From Spirochaetales bacterium (GTDB lineage: Bacteria; Spirochaetota; Spirochaetia; DTKZ01), in assembly GCA_031280945.1 (NCBI GenBank), contig JAITGB010000127.1, positions 1 to 5,403 of the forward strand: a DNA stretch of 5,403 bases, in the 5' to 3' direction. The notes beneath the pieces were generated by a model that did no database searches, was not told the origin of the DNA, and worked only from the letters and a program-made list of their open reading frames with translations. A program made the position numbers and the translations under genes. Below, piece by piece: positions 1-5,403 of this stretch (positions are counted from its first letter, which is position 1; every line of letters starts with the position of its first letter).

Positions 1-41
1 GAGCATTGTTGTCAAGCACTATTGAGCCTTATTTTTGTTCT

Positions 42-320
42 ATGGATATAGACGCTCAATTAAATTATGTAATAGGGCAAATAAGAAAAAACCGTGTCCA
101 GAAGGGGTTGTCCCAGATAGAACTCTCGTTATCATCGGGTTTGTCGCAAAGTTTTCTTGCCAACCTGGAAAAGGGCAAAAAGCAGCCGTCTGTATATACC
201 ATTATAAAAATAGCTGATGCGCTTGATATAAATGTGCAGGATTTTTTCCCTCGAACAAGCAGTCAGGAAACAAAGCGGCACATTAAAGACACAATTATAG
301 CTCTCATTGAGTCTTTGTAA
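42..320 (+). CDS. small Xre/Cro-family helix-turn-helix transcriptional regulator
   Basis: This is a 92-residue protein made almost entirely of one Cro/C1-type DNA-binding domain (about residues 8-69). The pattern is typical: IRKNRVQKGLSQIELS leads into the first HTH helix, SQSFLANLEKG is the recognition helix region, and PSVYTIIKIADALDI follows before the usual DFF end. A short polar tail (RTSSQETKRH) and a last helix (IKDTIIALIESL) complete it. There is no ligand-binding or peptidase domain, so it is probably a dimeric repressor or controller-type protein; its target is unknown. The ATG at 42 gives a normal domain start but has no clear Shine-Dalgarno sequence. The frame stays open back to the window edge through a TTG at 6, so a longer N-terminus is possible. 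The gene is visibly more AT-rich than the others here, which could mean transfer. No partner gene (methylase, toxin) is visible downstream. Confidence 0.8.
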   Translation: MDIDAQLNYVIGQIRKNRVQKGLSQIELSLSSGLSQSFLANLEKGKKQPSVYTIIKIADALDINVQDFFPRTSSQETKRHIKDTIIALIESL

Positions 321-382
321 GATACGAAGAGGGTACGAAAGGGGGGAGACACTCAAAAATGGGTCATTTTGATACAGTTTTA

Positions 383-430
383 GGCCGCGCCGCGAAGCGG
401 CGCGGCCCCGGCCCGGCAAAGCCGGGCCGG
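383..430. repeat. two abutting perfect GC hairpins
   Basis: Two perfect inverted repeats sit back to back. The first has an 11-bp stem (383-393 with 397-407) and a GAA loop. The second has a 10-bp stem (408-417 with 421-430) and an AAA loop. No base separates them. The second stem could extend with one bulge by pairing 404-407 with the G/C run after 430, in competition with the first stem. From 383 to 440, 53 of 58 bases are G or C. There is no T tract after either stem, so neither is a standard intrinsic terminator. The structure resembles REP/BIME-type intergenic palindromes; that is an inference from shape only. Confidence 0.75.
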
Positions 431-440
431 GGGCCCGGGG

Positions 441-545
441 TGCGCAAGGGATAGAAGCGGAAATCCCGCAGAAAAGCCGAAGGCTTTTTGAGGAATTGGA
501 GCGGATAGCCTGGTTTTTTACGGCCACAGGCCGTAAAAAATGCGC
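441..545. repeat. structured intergenic element: two similar half-sites around a hairpin, plus a 12-bp hairpin
   Basis: Two 19-base segments, at 448-466 and 492-510, match at 14 of 19 positions and share the core AGCGGA. They lie in the same orientation and flank a perfect 7-bp hairpin (472-478 with 482-488, GAA loop). The first segment can also form its own small stem (GGGAT 448-452 with ATCCC 463-467). Next comes a perfect 12-bp stem with an ACA loop (514-525 with 529-540); its T run is on the 5' arm and its A run on the 3' arm on either strand, so it does not fit an intrinsic terminator. TGCGC occurs at 441 and again at 541, exactly 100 bases apart, and may mark the boundaries. I recall similar half-site sequences as frequent intergenic repeats in Bacteroidetes and other genomes, but cannot verify this here. 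Confidence 0.55.
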
Positions 546-577
546 CCGGTTCTCTTAAAAAAATGCCGTGTTAATAA

Positions 578-606
578 TTGACAAAAACCCTGCTGATTGT
601 AAGAAT
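578..606 (+). promoter_or_regulatory. candidate sigma70-type promoter of the chemoreceptor gene
   Basis: A perfect -35 box TTGACA (578-583) is followed after 17 bases by AAGAAT (601-606), which matches the -10 consensus at 4 of 6 positions. TGT at 598-600 places an extended -10 TG just in front of it. Transcription would start near 613, giving a very short leader before the ATG at 628. No flagellar sigma28-type promoter was recognised. The position of this promoter argues against an in-frame GTG start at 568. Confidence 0.5.
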
Positions 607-627
607 ATCCCAATAGGGGGGCCTGCC

Positions 628-2391
628 ATGCTGCGAAACATTTCGATTGGTATTCGGATTATCATTATCATTACAATTCTACTTTTGTCGCTGCTTGGGC
701 TTATTGCAATGGTGTTCTTTACGGCGGAATCTGTCAAGGATAGGGGTATTGCGGACGCGGAGCAGGTTATGCTGGAGGGCGAGCAGGAGAAGCTGAGGCT
801 GGGGACGCAGACTATGGCGGCGGCTTTGAGCAAGGCTCTTGAGGGCGTTACGGACGGGGGGGAGCAGCACGATATTATTTCGGCGTATATCAAGGACTAC
901 CGCTTTGAGGAGGACAAGTCGGGCTACTACTACACCTACAAGGGGACGGTGATTTTTATGCATCCGACTTTGCCCAAGCGGGAGGGTGAGGACCTGGGCA
1001 ATACGGCGGACGTGAACGGGGTGTACTATGTGAGGGAGCTCTACGAGAACGCCCGCAAGGGGGGTGGTTTTGTGAGTTTCGTTTTCCCCAAGCCGCCTTC
1101 CATGGAGCAGGCGCCGAAGCTGGCCTACGTTGAGTATATTCCGGGGACGGATATTTGGATTTCTACGGGTATTTATATCGATAACATAGATGCCTATAAG
1201 GCGAATATGGAAAAGCGTATAAACGATGACCTCAAAGAGCGGATGATTTTTCTTATTGGGGCTTTTGCGGTGTTCCTCCTTTTTATTCTGGGGCCTTTGT
1301 GCGTTTTTACGCTCAAATCCATTATTGGGCCCCTTAAGGCGACGGTAAAGGCTGCGGAGCTTTTCGCTTCGGGCAATCTTGAGGCGACGCTTCGTGTTTC
1401 CGGCCATGATGAGATTACGGTTTTGCAGGATGCTTTTCTGCGTATGGCGCAGAATATCAATGCGGGTTTTGTGGCTGTCCGCGCGAAGGAGGCTGAGGCT
1501 CTGGCCCAGGCTGGGGAGTCGCGGAAGGTTGCGGACAAAATCCGGCAAATTGCGGTTCATGTGGAAAAGGCGGCCCACGATATGGAGGCTGCTGTGAGCA
1601 GCATTTCCCGTATTTCCAATGGGGTAAAATCGGGGGGTGAGGCCCAAAACGGCAAAATAGCGGAGATTGTTTCGTCCATGAAGCAGCTTTCTTCGGGTGT
1701 CGGCAAGATTACCGAGAGTGCGGCTGTTGCCGCGAACAGGTCGGAGGAATCGGACAAGAGGGTGGAATCCGGCGTGAGCATGGCTCAGGCGGCGGGCAGG
1801 GCTATGCAGTCCCTGCATTCCTTGACGGGGAGTCTGACGGAAAACGTCAACAAGCTGGGGGAGCAGTCGGGCAACATTGGCAGCATTATGGCTGTTATTA
1901 CGGATATAGCGGACCAAATCAATCTTCTTGCGATGAACGCTTCCATAGAGGCGGCCCACGCGGGTGAGGCGGGCCGGGGCTTTGCTGTGGTGGGGGGCGA
2001 GGTACGGAAGCTGGCGGAAAAAACCATGACCGCGGCGCGTGAGGTGGGGGCTTCCATAGCGGAGATGCAGAAGCTGGCGGAGGTCAATATTTCTGGTATG
2101 GACAAGGCTGTGGCTTCGATTTCCGAGGTAACAAACCTCTCCGAAAAAACGGAAAACTCTCTCAGCGAGGCCCAGACTATAGTGAGGGATTCTATGCTGC
2201 AGGTGCGTTCCATTGCTTCGGCGGTTGAGGAGCAGTCTGCTTCCAGCACGGAGGTTATGTCCCTCGTCAACGATGTGAGCGGTATTGCCCAGGAAAACGT
2301 GAGCCTTATTGCCCAGGTGGATGAGGAGCTTCAGGCTCTTCTGAAAAAAGGTACGGACCTTTTGGGGGTTGTTTCGGAGCTGCGAAAGTAG
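628..2391 (+). CDS. methyl-accepting chemotaxis protein with a single Cache sensor domain
   Basis: This is a 587-residue transmembrane chemoreceptor. It binds a small ligand outside the inner membrane and controls the CheA kinase inside. The order is TM1 (about 10-31, with a run of isoleucines), a periplasmic single-Cache domain (about 35-190, including the SGYYYTYKG and DIWISTGIYID signatures), TM2 (about 206-229), HAMP (about 230-281, starting KSIIGPL), and a long helical signalling domain to the C-terminus. The kinase-contacting hairpin tip is at about 426-466 (INLLAMNASIEAAHAGEAGR, then GFAVV and EVRKLAEKT). The tip reads VVGGEVR where many receptors have VVADEVR. There is no C-terminal CheR-binding pentapeptide; the protein ends SELRK. 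The start at 628 is chosen because AGGGGGG (615-621) lies 6 bases upstream and the protein then opens just before TM1. The in-frame GTG at 568 would add 20 polar residues and overlap the -35 box. Ligand unknown; single-Cache receptors often bind small organic acids. Confidence 0.93.
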   Translation: MLRNISIGIRIIIIITILLLSLLGLIAMVFFTAESVKDRGIADAEQVMLEGEQEKLRLGTQTMAAALSKALEGVTDGGEQHDIISAYIKDYRFEEDKSGYYYTYKGTVIFMHPTLPKREGEDLGNTADVNGVYYVRELYENARKGGGFVSFVFPKPPSMEQAPKLAYVEYIPGTDIWISTGIYIDNIDAYKANMEKRINDDLKERMIFLIGAFAVFLLFILGPLCVFTLKSIIGPLKATVKAAELFASGNLEATLRVSGHDEITVLQDAFLRMAQNINAGFVAVRAKEAEALAQAGESRKVADKIRQIAVHVEKAAHDMEAAVSSISRISNGVKSGGEAQNGKIAEIVSSMKQLSSGVGKITESAAVAANRSEESDKRVESGVSMAQAAGRAMQSLHSLTGSLTENVNKLGEQSGNIGSIMAVITDIADQINLLAMNASIEAAHAGEAGRGFAVVGGEVRKLAEKTMTAAREVGASIAEMQKLAEVNISGMDKAVASISEVTNLSEKTENSLSEAQTIVRDSMLQVRSIASAVEEQSASSTEVMSLVNDVSGIAQENVSLIAQVDEELQALLKKGTDLLGVVSELRK

Positions 2392-2445
2392 GGTTTTTTT
2401 GAAAAACGGGGGATTGGGGCGTTCATCTACGTTAAGGCCGGCGTT
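2392..2445. other. short intergenic gap between convergent genes
   Basis: These 54 bases separate the stops of the chemoreceptor and the ATPase, which face each other. Just after the chemoreceptor stop is a T7 run (2394-2400) followed by GAAAAAC, which can form only a weak A/T stem. I see no GC-rich hairpin followed by a T tract, so any termination here is not obvious from sequence. Confidence 0.5.
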
Positions 2446-3765
2446 CTACGCTTCAAGAAACCATTCCCAGGCGGGGCGTACGTTGATAATTCCAGAGGGG
2501 GTTTTGATGCGTTCTCTTTCGTACAGGGTTATGATTGTTCCTGTTGTGAGGCCCAGTTCTTCCATGGCGGCGGTGAGGGCGCTGGTTTCTCGTGTACGGG
2601 TTTCCTTGTCTTTGAGGCTTACGCACACCTGAAAGAGGGCTTCGGGCAGTTTTTGCGCGGGGTCGCCCAGAATAAAGTCAACTTCTTTGCGTTCCTGGGT
2701 CAGATAGTAGGAAATGCCGTGGTCTTTCAAAAGGGGGAACCGCCGCCTGAGTTCAAGGTATACGGCGTTTTCAAAACGCTGGCCGAGGTTGGGGCTGGCG
2801 GAGGCTGAGAGGGCAAAGGCGAGGCCGGGGTCAGCGGCGTAAACTTTTTGGGGGTTTACGCGGGATTTTTGCAGGCTGTAGGAGTACAGGGGCGCGAAAA
2901 AAACGAGAAAGGCGTCCTCAAAATGAGCGCAGACCTGGGCTGTCATTTCGCGGCTTATGGTTAGGCCCCGTGCGGAGAGCTGGTCTGTAAGGCGTTTCAT
3001 GGATACAAGGTTGGCGTTGGCGGCGAGCAGGGTATAGGCAAGCTCTTTTACGGCGCGGACATTTGAAAGGTTATAGCGTTCAAGCACATCGCGGAAGACT
3101 ACGATGTCAACGTAACTGCGAAGAAGTCCTGTGCGGATAAAGGCTTCTGTTTGCGTAAAGGCTTCGGGAAAACCGCCCACTGTAAGGTATTCGCTAAAGG
3201 CGTGTTCGTATTCCGAGCGTTCGAGAACGGAGGGTTTTTCGGCTATCCTCAGGTGGCGGAGGTATTCCCGGAAACTGAAGGGCAAAAGCTCAAAGCCAAG
3301 CGAGCGGCACTGGAATTCTGTTGCTATTTCCGTAGAGAGGAGCTTCGCGGAGGAGCCGGACACGTAGAGTTTTACCTTTTCCGTATCTATGAGCCTGCGG
3401 GTAAAGCGCGCCCAGTCGGGAATCTCCTGAATTTCATCAAAAAAGAAATAGGCGCGGCTCTTGCGGGCTGAGGGGTTCAGACGGAAAAAGGTTTCGAGAA
3501 CTTCATCAAGTAGAGCTTCTCCGGCATCCGCTCCGTGGGGGAACCTTCCGTCATCGAAGTTGATGTAGAGGATATGCTGGGGATTAACACCTTTTTCGAC
3601 GAATCCACGCATTTCCTGAAACAAACGCCAGGTTTTACCGCTGCGGCGCATACCTATTATAGCTGTAGCGAGGCTGCCTTTGAGTTCGAGCTTGAGGTCG
3701 CGGCGGGTAACGTCCGGCAGGGGGCGGGCCTGGTACTCCTTTACGATAGTTTCAACGGATTCCAT
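2446..3765 (-). CDS. AAA-family ATPase with DUF4143 C-terminal domain
   Basis: This is a 439-residue cytoplasmic ATPase of the widespread archaeal/bacterial AAA_14 + DUF4143 type. Cellular role and partner of the family are not well known. Walker A is GMRRSGKT (38-45). Walker B is AYFFFDEIQ (105-113), with D110 and E111 as metal-binding and catalytic acids. VSGSSA (135-140) sits at the sensor-1 position, and LPFSFREYL (161-169) is the usual family motif. The C-terminal half (about 219-381) is DUF4143, which ends in a PD-(D/E)XK-like fold: FENAVYLELRRRF (331-343), then KEVDFILGD (360-368), then FQVCVSL (378-384). The usual ExK of active nucleases is replaced by QVC, so nuclease activity is doubtful. 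Length is normal and the gene looks intact. AGGAG (3774-3778 on the other strand) lies 8 bases before the ATG and supports the start. The gene stands alone, converging on the chemoreceptor. Confidence 0.9.
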   Translation of the reverse strand: MESVETIVKEYQARPLPDVTRRDLKLELKGSLATAIIGMRRSGKTWRLFQEMRGFVEKGVNPQHILYINFDDGRFPHGADAGEALLDEVLETFFRLNPSARKSRAYFFFDEIQEIPDWARFTRRLIDTEKVKLYVSGSSAKLLSTEIATEFQCRSLGFELLPFSFREYLRHLRIAEKPSVLERSEYEHAFSEYLTVGGFPEAFTQTEAFIRTGLLRSYVDIVVFRDVLERYNLSNVRAVKELAYTLLAANANLVSMKRLTDQLSARGLTISREMTAQVCAHFEDAFLVFFAPLYSYSLQKSRVNPQKVYAADPGLAFALSASASPNLGQRFENAVYLELRRRFPLLKDHGISYYLTQERKEVDFILGDPAQKLPEALFQVCVSLKDKETRTRETSALTAAMEELGLTTGTIITLYERERIKTPSGIINVRPAWEWFLEA

Positions 3766-3798
3766 AACAGTTTCTCCTGAATAAAAAGATGCAGGATA

Positions 3799-3827
3799 AT
3801 ACTATAGCTTTTTTGTATAAGTTGCAA
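3799..3827 (-). promoter_or_regulatory. candidate promoter of the DUF4143 ATPase gene
   Basis: On the minus strand, TTGCAA (3827-3822) is followed after 17 bases by TAGTAT (3804-3799); each matches the sigma70 consensus at about 4 of 6 positions. Transcription would start near 3791, leaving a leader of about 25 bases carrying the ribosome binding site. The -35 box falls inside the first 33-base repeat unit, so a protein binding that unit could control this promoter. AT-rich DNA produces such matches by chance, so confidence is limited. Confidence 0.35.
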
Positions 3828-3972
3828 GATAGATTTGCATCTTTTTAGTATAAGTTGATATATAGTATTGTAATTTTTTGATAAAAGCTGATAGAGTGTA
3901 CAGTAACTATTTTAGTAAAGTTGTAAGATTAGACAGTAACTTTATTAAGAAAGTTGCTTGATGAGGAAGCAG
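3808..3972. repeat. degenerate tandem repeat with a 33-base period, about five units
   Basis: Cutting the AT-rich region at 3808, 3841, 3874, 3907 and 3940 gives five 33-base units that align without gaps. Each has a T-rich start (CTTTTT-like) and a core of the form AAGTTG at unit positions 12-17: AAGTTG in units 1, 2, 4 and 5, and AAGCTG in unit 3. The first 17 bases of units 1 and 2 agree at 16 positions. Units 2, 3 and 4 end in GTAA, and units 3 and 4 both end in ACAGTAA. The region has stops in the frames I read and does not look coding. A fainter partial unit may precede it at 3775-3807. Thirty-three bases is close to three DNA turns, so cores would lie on the same face of the helix, which would fit iterated protein binding; this is inference. 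Confidence 0.6.
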
Positions 3973-4000
3973 CTTTTGGATAAGCTCGTTTATCCAAAAG
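3973..4000 (-). terminator. perfect stem-loop overlapping the DUF554 stop codon, possible terminator
   Basis: CTTTTGGATAA (3973-3983) and TTATCCAAAAG (3990-4000) form a perfect 11-bp stem with a 6-base loop. On the minus strand the TAA stop of the DUF554 gene is the last three bases of the first arm. The second arm is not followed by a T tract on either strand, so this is not a textbook intrinsic terminator. It may stabilise the 3' end of the efflux/DUF554 transcript or mark inefficient termination. Confidence 0.4.
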
Positions 4001-4703
4001 AAAAGTAGTGTGTGATAAAGGGGTCGGCGAGAACCAGAAGAGAAGCGGCGGGCAGGGCCATGATAAAGTTGCCTGTTTTGATGCGTTTGAGTTCAAGAAG
4101 GTTAAATCCAATCATAAGAACAAGGGCGCCGCCTGTTCCGGTAAGCTCGCTCAGCATAAGGGGCGACACCCAGGGTGCAATGGCGGCGGCGAGGAGGGTA
4201 AGCCCGCCTTGATAAATCAGTATGGGAATAACGGAAAAAGCAACGCCTATTCCCAGTGCGGCTGTCATAAGAATTGCTATAAAGCCGTCCATGATGGACT
4301 TGGTAAAGATGAGGGTGTAATCCCCTTGCGTGCCGGCTTTGAAAGAACCGACAAGGGCCATTGCTCCGACGCAGAAAAGAACCGAAGCGTTGAGAAAGCC
4401 GTAGGCGAAGTTGTGTTTGCCTTCGCTTGTCCGCACGAGATGCGTTTTGAGGAACTCTCCGAAGGCGTAAATTTTGCCTTCGATATCAAGGGCGCTGCCC
4501 GCGATTCCGCCAATAACGAGGGACAGGGCAAGGTATACGATGCGTTTGGTCTCAAGGGCCATAGACATGCCGATAACAAGGGTAAAAATGCCTATGCCTG
4601 TGTACACTGCTGTTTTAAATTCTTCGGTGATTTTTTTGTGGAAAAAATACCCTGCAACAGAACCTGCAAGCACGGCAGCGCAGTTTACAAAAACGGCAAT
4701 CAT
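3990..4703 (-). CDS. DUF554 family integral membrane protein (YdfK/YqgA-like)
   Basis: This is a 237-residue inner-membrane protein of the DUF554 family, whose best-known members are YqgA of E. coli and YdfK of B. subtilis. The family has no firmly assigned biochemical role; a transport role is often guessed. About seven or eight hydrophobic segments are visible (roughly 1-20, 32-50, 56-72, 100-120, 138-178 as a pair, 190-205, 212-230). Family-type motifs include CVGAMALVGS (111-120), KSIMDGF (135-141) followed by a small-residue helix, YQGGLTLLA (164-172), and GTGGALVLMIGFNLL followed by KTGNFIMALP (189-218). The ATG at 4703 is chosen because the protein then starts at the first membrane helix; an in-frame ATG at 4811 would add 36 polar residues read out of frame through the efflux gene. 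It begins 4 bases after the efflux gene's TAG stop, with only a weak ribosome binding site, so translation is probably coupled. Length is normal for the family. Confidence 0.88.
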   Translation of the reverse strand: MIAVFVNCAAVLAGSVAGYFFHKKITEEFKTAVYTGIGIFTLVIGMSMALETKRIVYLALSLVIGGIAGSALDIEGKIYAFGEFLKTHLVRTSEGKHNFAYGFLNASVLFCVGAMALVGSFKAGTQGDYTLIFTKSIMDGFIAILMTAALGIGVAFSVIPILIYQGGLTLLAAAIAPWVSPLMLSELTGTGGALVLMIGFNLLELKRIKTGNFIMALPAASLLVLADPFITHYFSFG

Positions 4704-4707
4704 CGGG

Positions 4708-5403
4708 CTACCGTACCGTTTGGATTCCCCGGCGTTCGAGGAGGGTTCCTTCTTCCCGGTAGAGGGTGAGGATGGATTTGAGATAGTCCACAATCGAGCG
4801 TACTTCGGCAAGCTGGGCTTCGAGGAGGTCGCGGCCCGCCCGCGCTACATCGTAGGAGGTGGAACGGCCGACGTTGTACTTTTGGGCTTCGGCGTTAAAG
4901 TTTTCTTTCCGCAGGCGGGCGGTTTCTTCGGAGGCGGCTATCTGGGCGCGGGAGCGCTGTACGGTAACATAGGCTGTTCTGATGTTCTGTTCGGTAAGAA
5001 GTTCCATGTTGCGGAGAGCTTCTTCCTGCTGCATACGGGAATATACTGCTCTTTGGGCTCCGGCTCCGGCTTTATAATTTCCCAGGGGATAGGTAAGGGT
5101 AAGTCCGCCTGTAATGCGGGAGTCTTTGTCAAAAACATTCCGGCTTGCTGTGCCGAAGGAATCCGCGTAGCCTGTTGCGCCCAGATTGATAAAAACGTCA
5201 AGTTTGGGAAGGAGGCCGTTTTTGGTGCGGGCAACTTCAAGTTCGCCTTTTTCTACCGCTATGCGGGCCTGGGCGAGGTCGGGCCGCGACTTCATGCCAA
5301 GCTCAACGTGGGACTTTACTGTGTCGAGGTTAAAATCCGGCTGGCTGGGGGTGTCGAGAAGGTTTACCGGGGAATCCCAGGCATTTTCCTTTTTGGGACT
5401 TAC
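4708..5403 (-). CDS. TolC-family outer membrane efflux protein, C-terminal part (5' end outside window)
   Basis: The frame is open from the window edge at 5403, so the N-terminal part is missing; 231 residues are visible. They match the second repeat of an OEP/TolC protein, the outer-membrane duct of RND, ABC or MFS efflux and type I secretion systems. Landmarks in visible-residue numbering: SRPDLAQAR (39-47), the classic start of the second repeat; NGLLPKLDV (62-70), where the helix meets the barrel; the strand GGLTLTYPLG (99-108); a long alpha-helical barrel segment (about 113-175); YNVGRSTSYDV (176-186), the typical helical turn; and a final helix ending near LYREEGTLLERRG. An ATG at 5295 lies inside the conserved repeat and is not a real start. 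The 3' end is followed after 4 bases by the DUF554 gene. Partner pump genes (membrane fusion protein, transporter) would be expected upstream, outside the window. Substrate unknown. Confidence 0.9.
   Translation of the reverse strand, partial: VSPKKENAWDSPVNLLDTPSQPDFNLDTVKSHVELGMKSRPDLAQARIAVEKGELEVARTKNGLLPKLDVFINLGATGYADSFGTASRNVFDKDSRITGGLTLTYPLGNYKAGAGAQRAVYSRMQQEEALRNMELLTEQNIRTAYVTVQRSRAQIAASEETARLRKENFNAEAQKYNVGRSTSYDVARAGRDLLEAQLAEVRSIVDYLKSILTLYREEGTLLERRGIQTVR

Noticed and set aside
353..372. Terminator of the HTH regulator gene
   Set aside because: TCAAAAATG and CATTTTGA can form an A/T-rich stem with a bulged A, but it is weak and has no following T tract.
132..527. Open frame of 131 codons on the minus strand across the regulator and the hairpin block
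   Set aside because: It runs antisense through a good HTH gene, and its middle is low-complexity Arg/Pro/Ala/Gly sequence created by the GC palindromes; no domain is recognisable.
514..540. Bidirectional intrinsic terminator
   Set aside because: On either strand the T run precedes the stem and an A run follows it, the reverse of what termination needs.
441..549. Integron attC recombination site
   Set aside because: Hairpin shape prompted the idea, but no GTTRRRY / RYYYAAC core pair is present in this stretch and no integrase or cassette is visible.
679..1959. Long minus-strand open frame (426 codons) inside the chemoreceptor
   Set aside because: It is a mirror of the chemoreceptor frame caused by codon bias; the composition is Arg/Leu/His-rich and shows no family motif, while the plus-strand protein is a clear receptor.
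3808..3972. CRISPR array
   Set aside because: The units are contiguous and diverged; there is no constant repeat separated by unique spacers, and no cas gene is in the window.
4008..4769. Plus-strand open frame of 253 codons opposite the DUF554 gene
   Set aside because: It is antisense to a clear membrane protein and reads as Lys/Gly/Cys/His-rich sequence with no domain.

Overview
The window looks like a piece of a Gram-negative, motile bacterial chromosome with a moderately GC-rich coding background. A TolC-type outer-membrane efflux protein implies two membranes. A Cache-type chemoreceptor implies taxis. The gene mix (chemoreceptor, DUF4143 ATPase, DUF554 membrane protein, TolC homologue) and the gcg/ggg/gag-rich codon use suggest an insect-gut Treponema-like spirochaete. 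This assignment is an impression from memory and is weak; no rRNA or other marker gene is present.

Layout, left to right. A small Xre/Cro-type helix-turn-helix regulator (+ strand, about 42-320) is visibly more AT-rich than the rest and may be incomplete at its 5' end. A 307-base gap follows (321-627). It holds two abutting GC-only hairpins (383-430), then a second structured block (441-545) with two similar 19-base half-sites around a hairpin and a further 12-bp hairpin, and finally a sigma70-like promoter (perfect TTGACA) and a strong ribosome binding site for the next gene. The chemoreceptor (+, 628-2391) has the order TM1, single Cache, TM2, HAMP, signalling coiled coil. It converges on an AAA ATPase of the DUF4143 family (-, 3765-2446) across a 54-base gap.

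Upstream of the ATPase is an AT-rich region (3766-3989) that reads as a degenerate tandem repeat with an exact 33-base period (about five units, 3808-3972). A candidate ATPase promoter lies partly inside the first unit. On its right, a DUF554 membrane protein (-, 4703-3990) follows the 3' part of a TolC-family efflux gene (-, 5403-4708, running off the window). The two are separated by 4 bases and are probably cotranscribed. The DUF554 stop codon lies inside a perfect 11-bp stem.

The protein-coding genes are members of known families and no new multi-gene system is evident. The parts not explained by known features are the two non-coding structures: the hairpin and half-site block before the chemoreceptor, and the 33-base periodic repeat before the ATPase.
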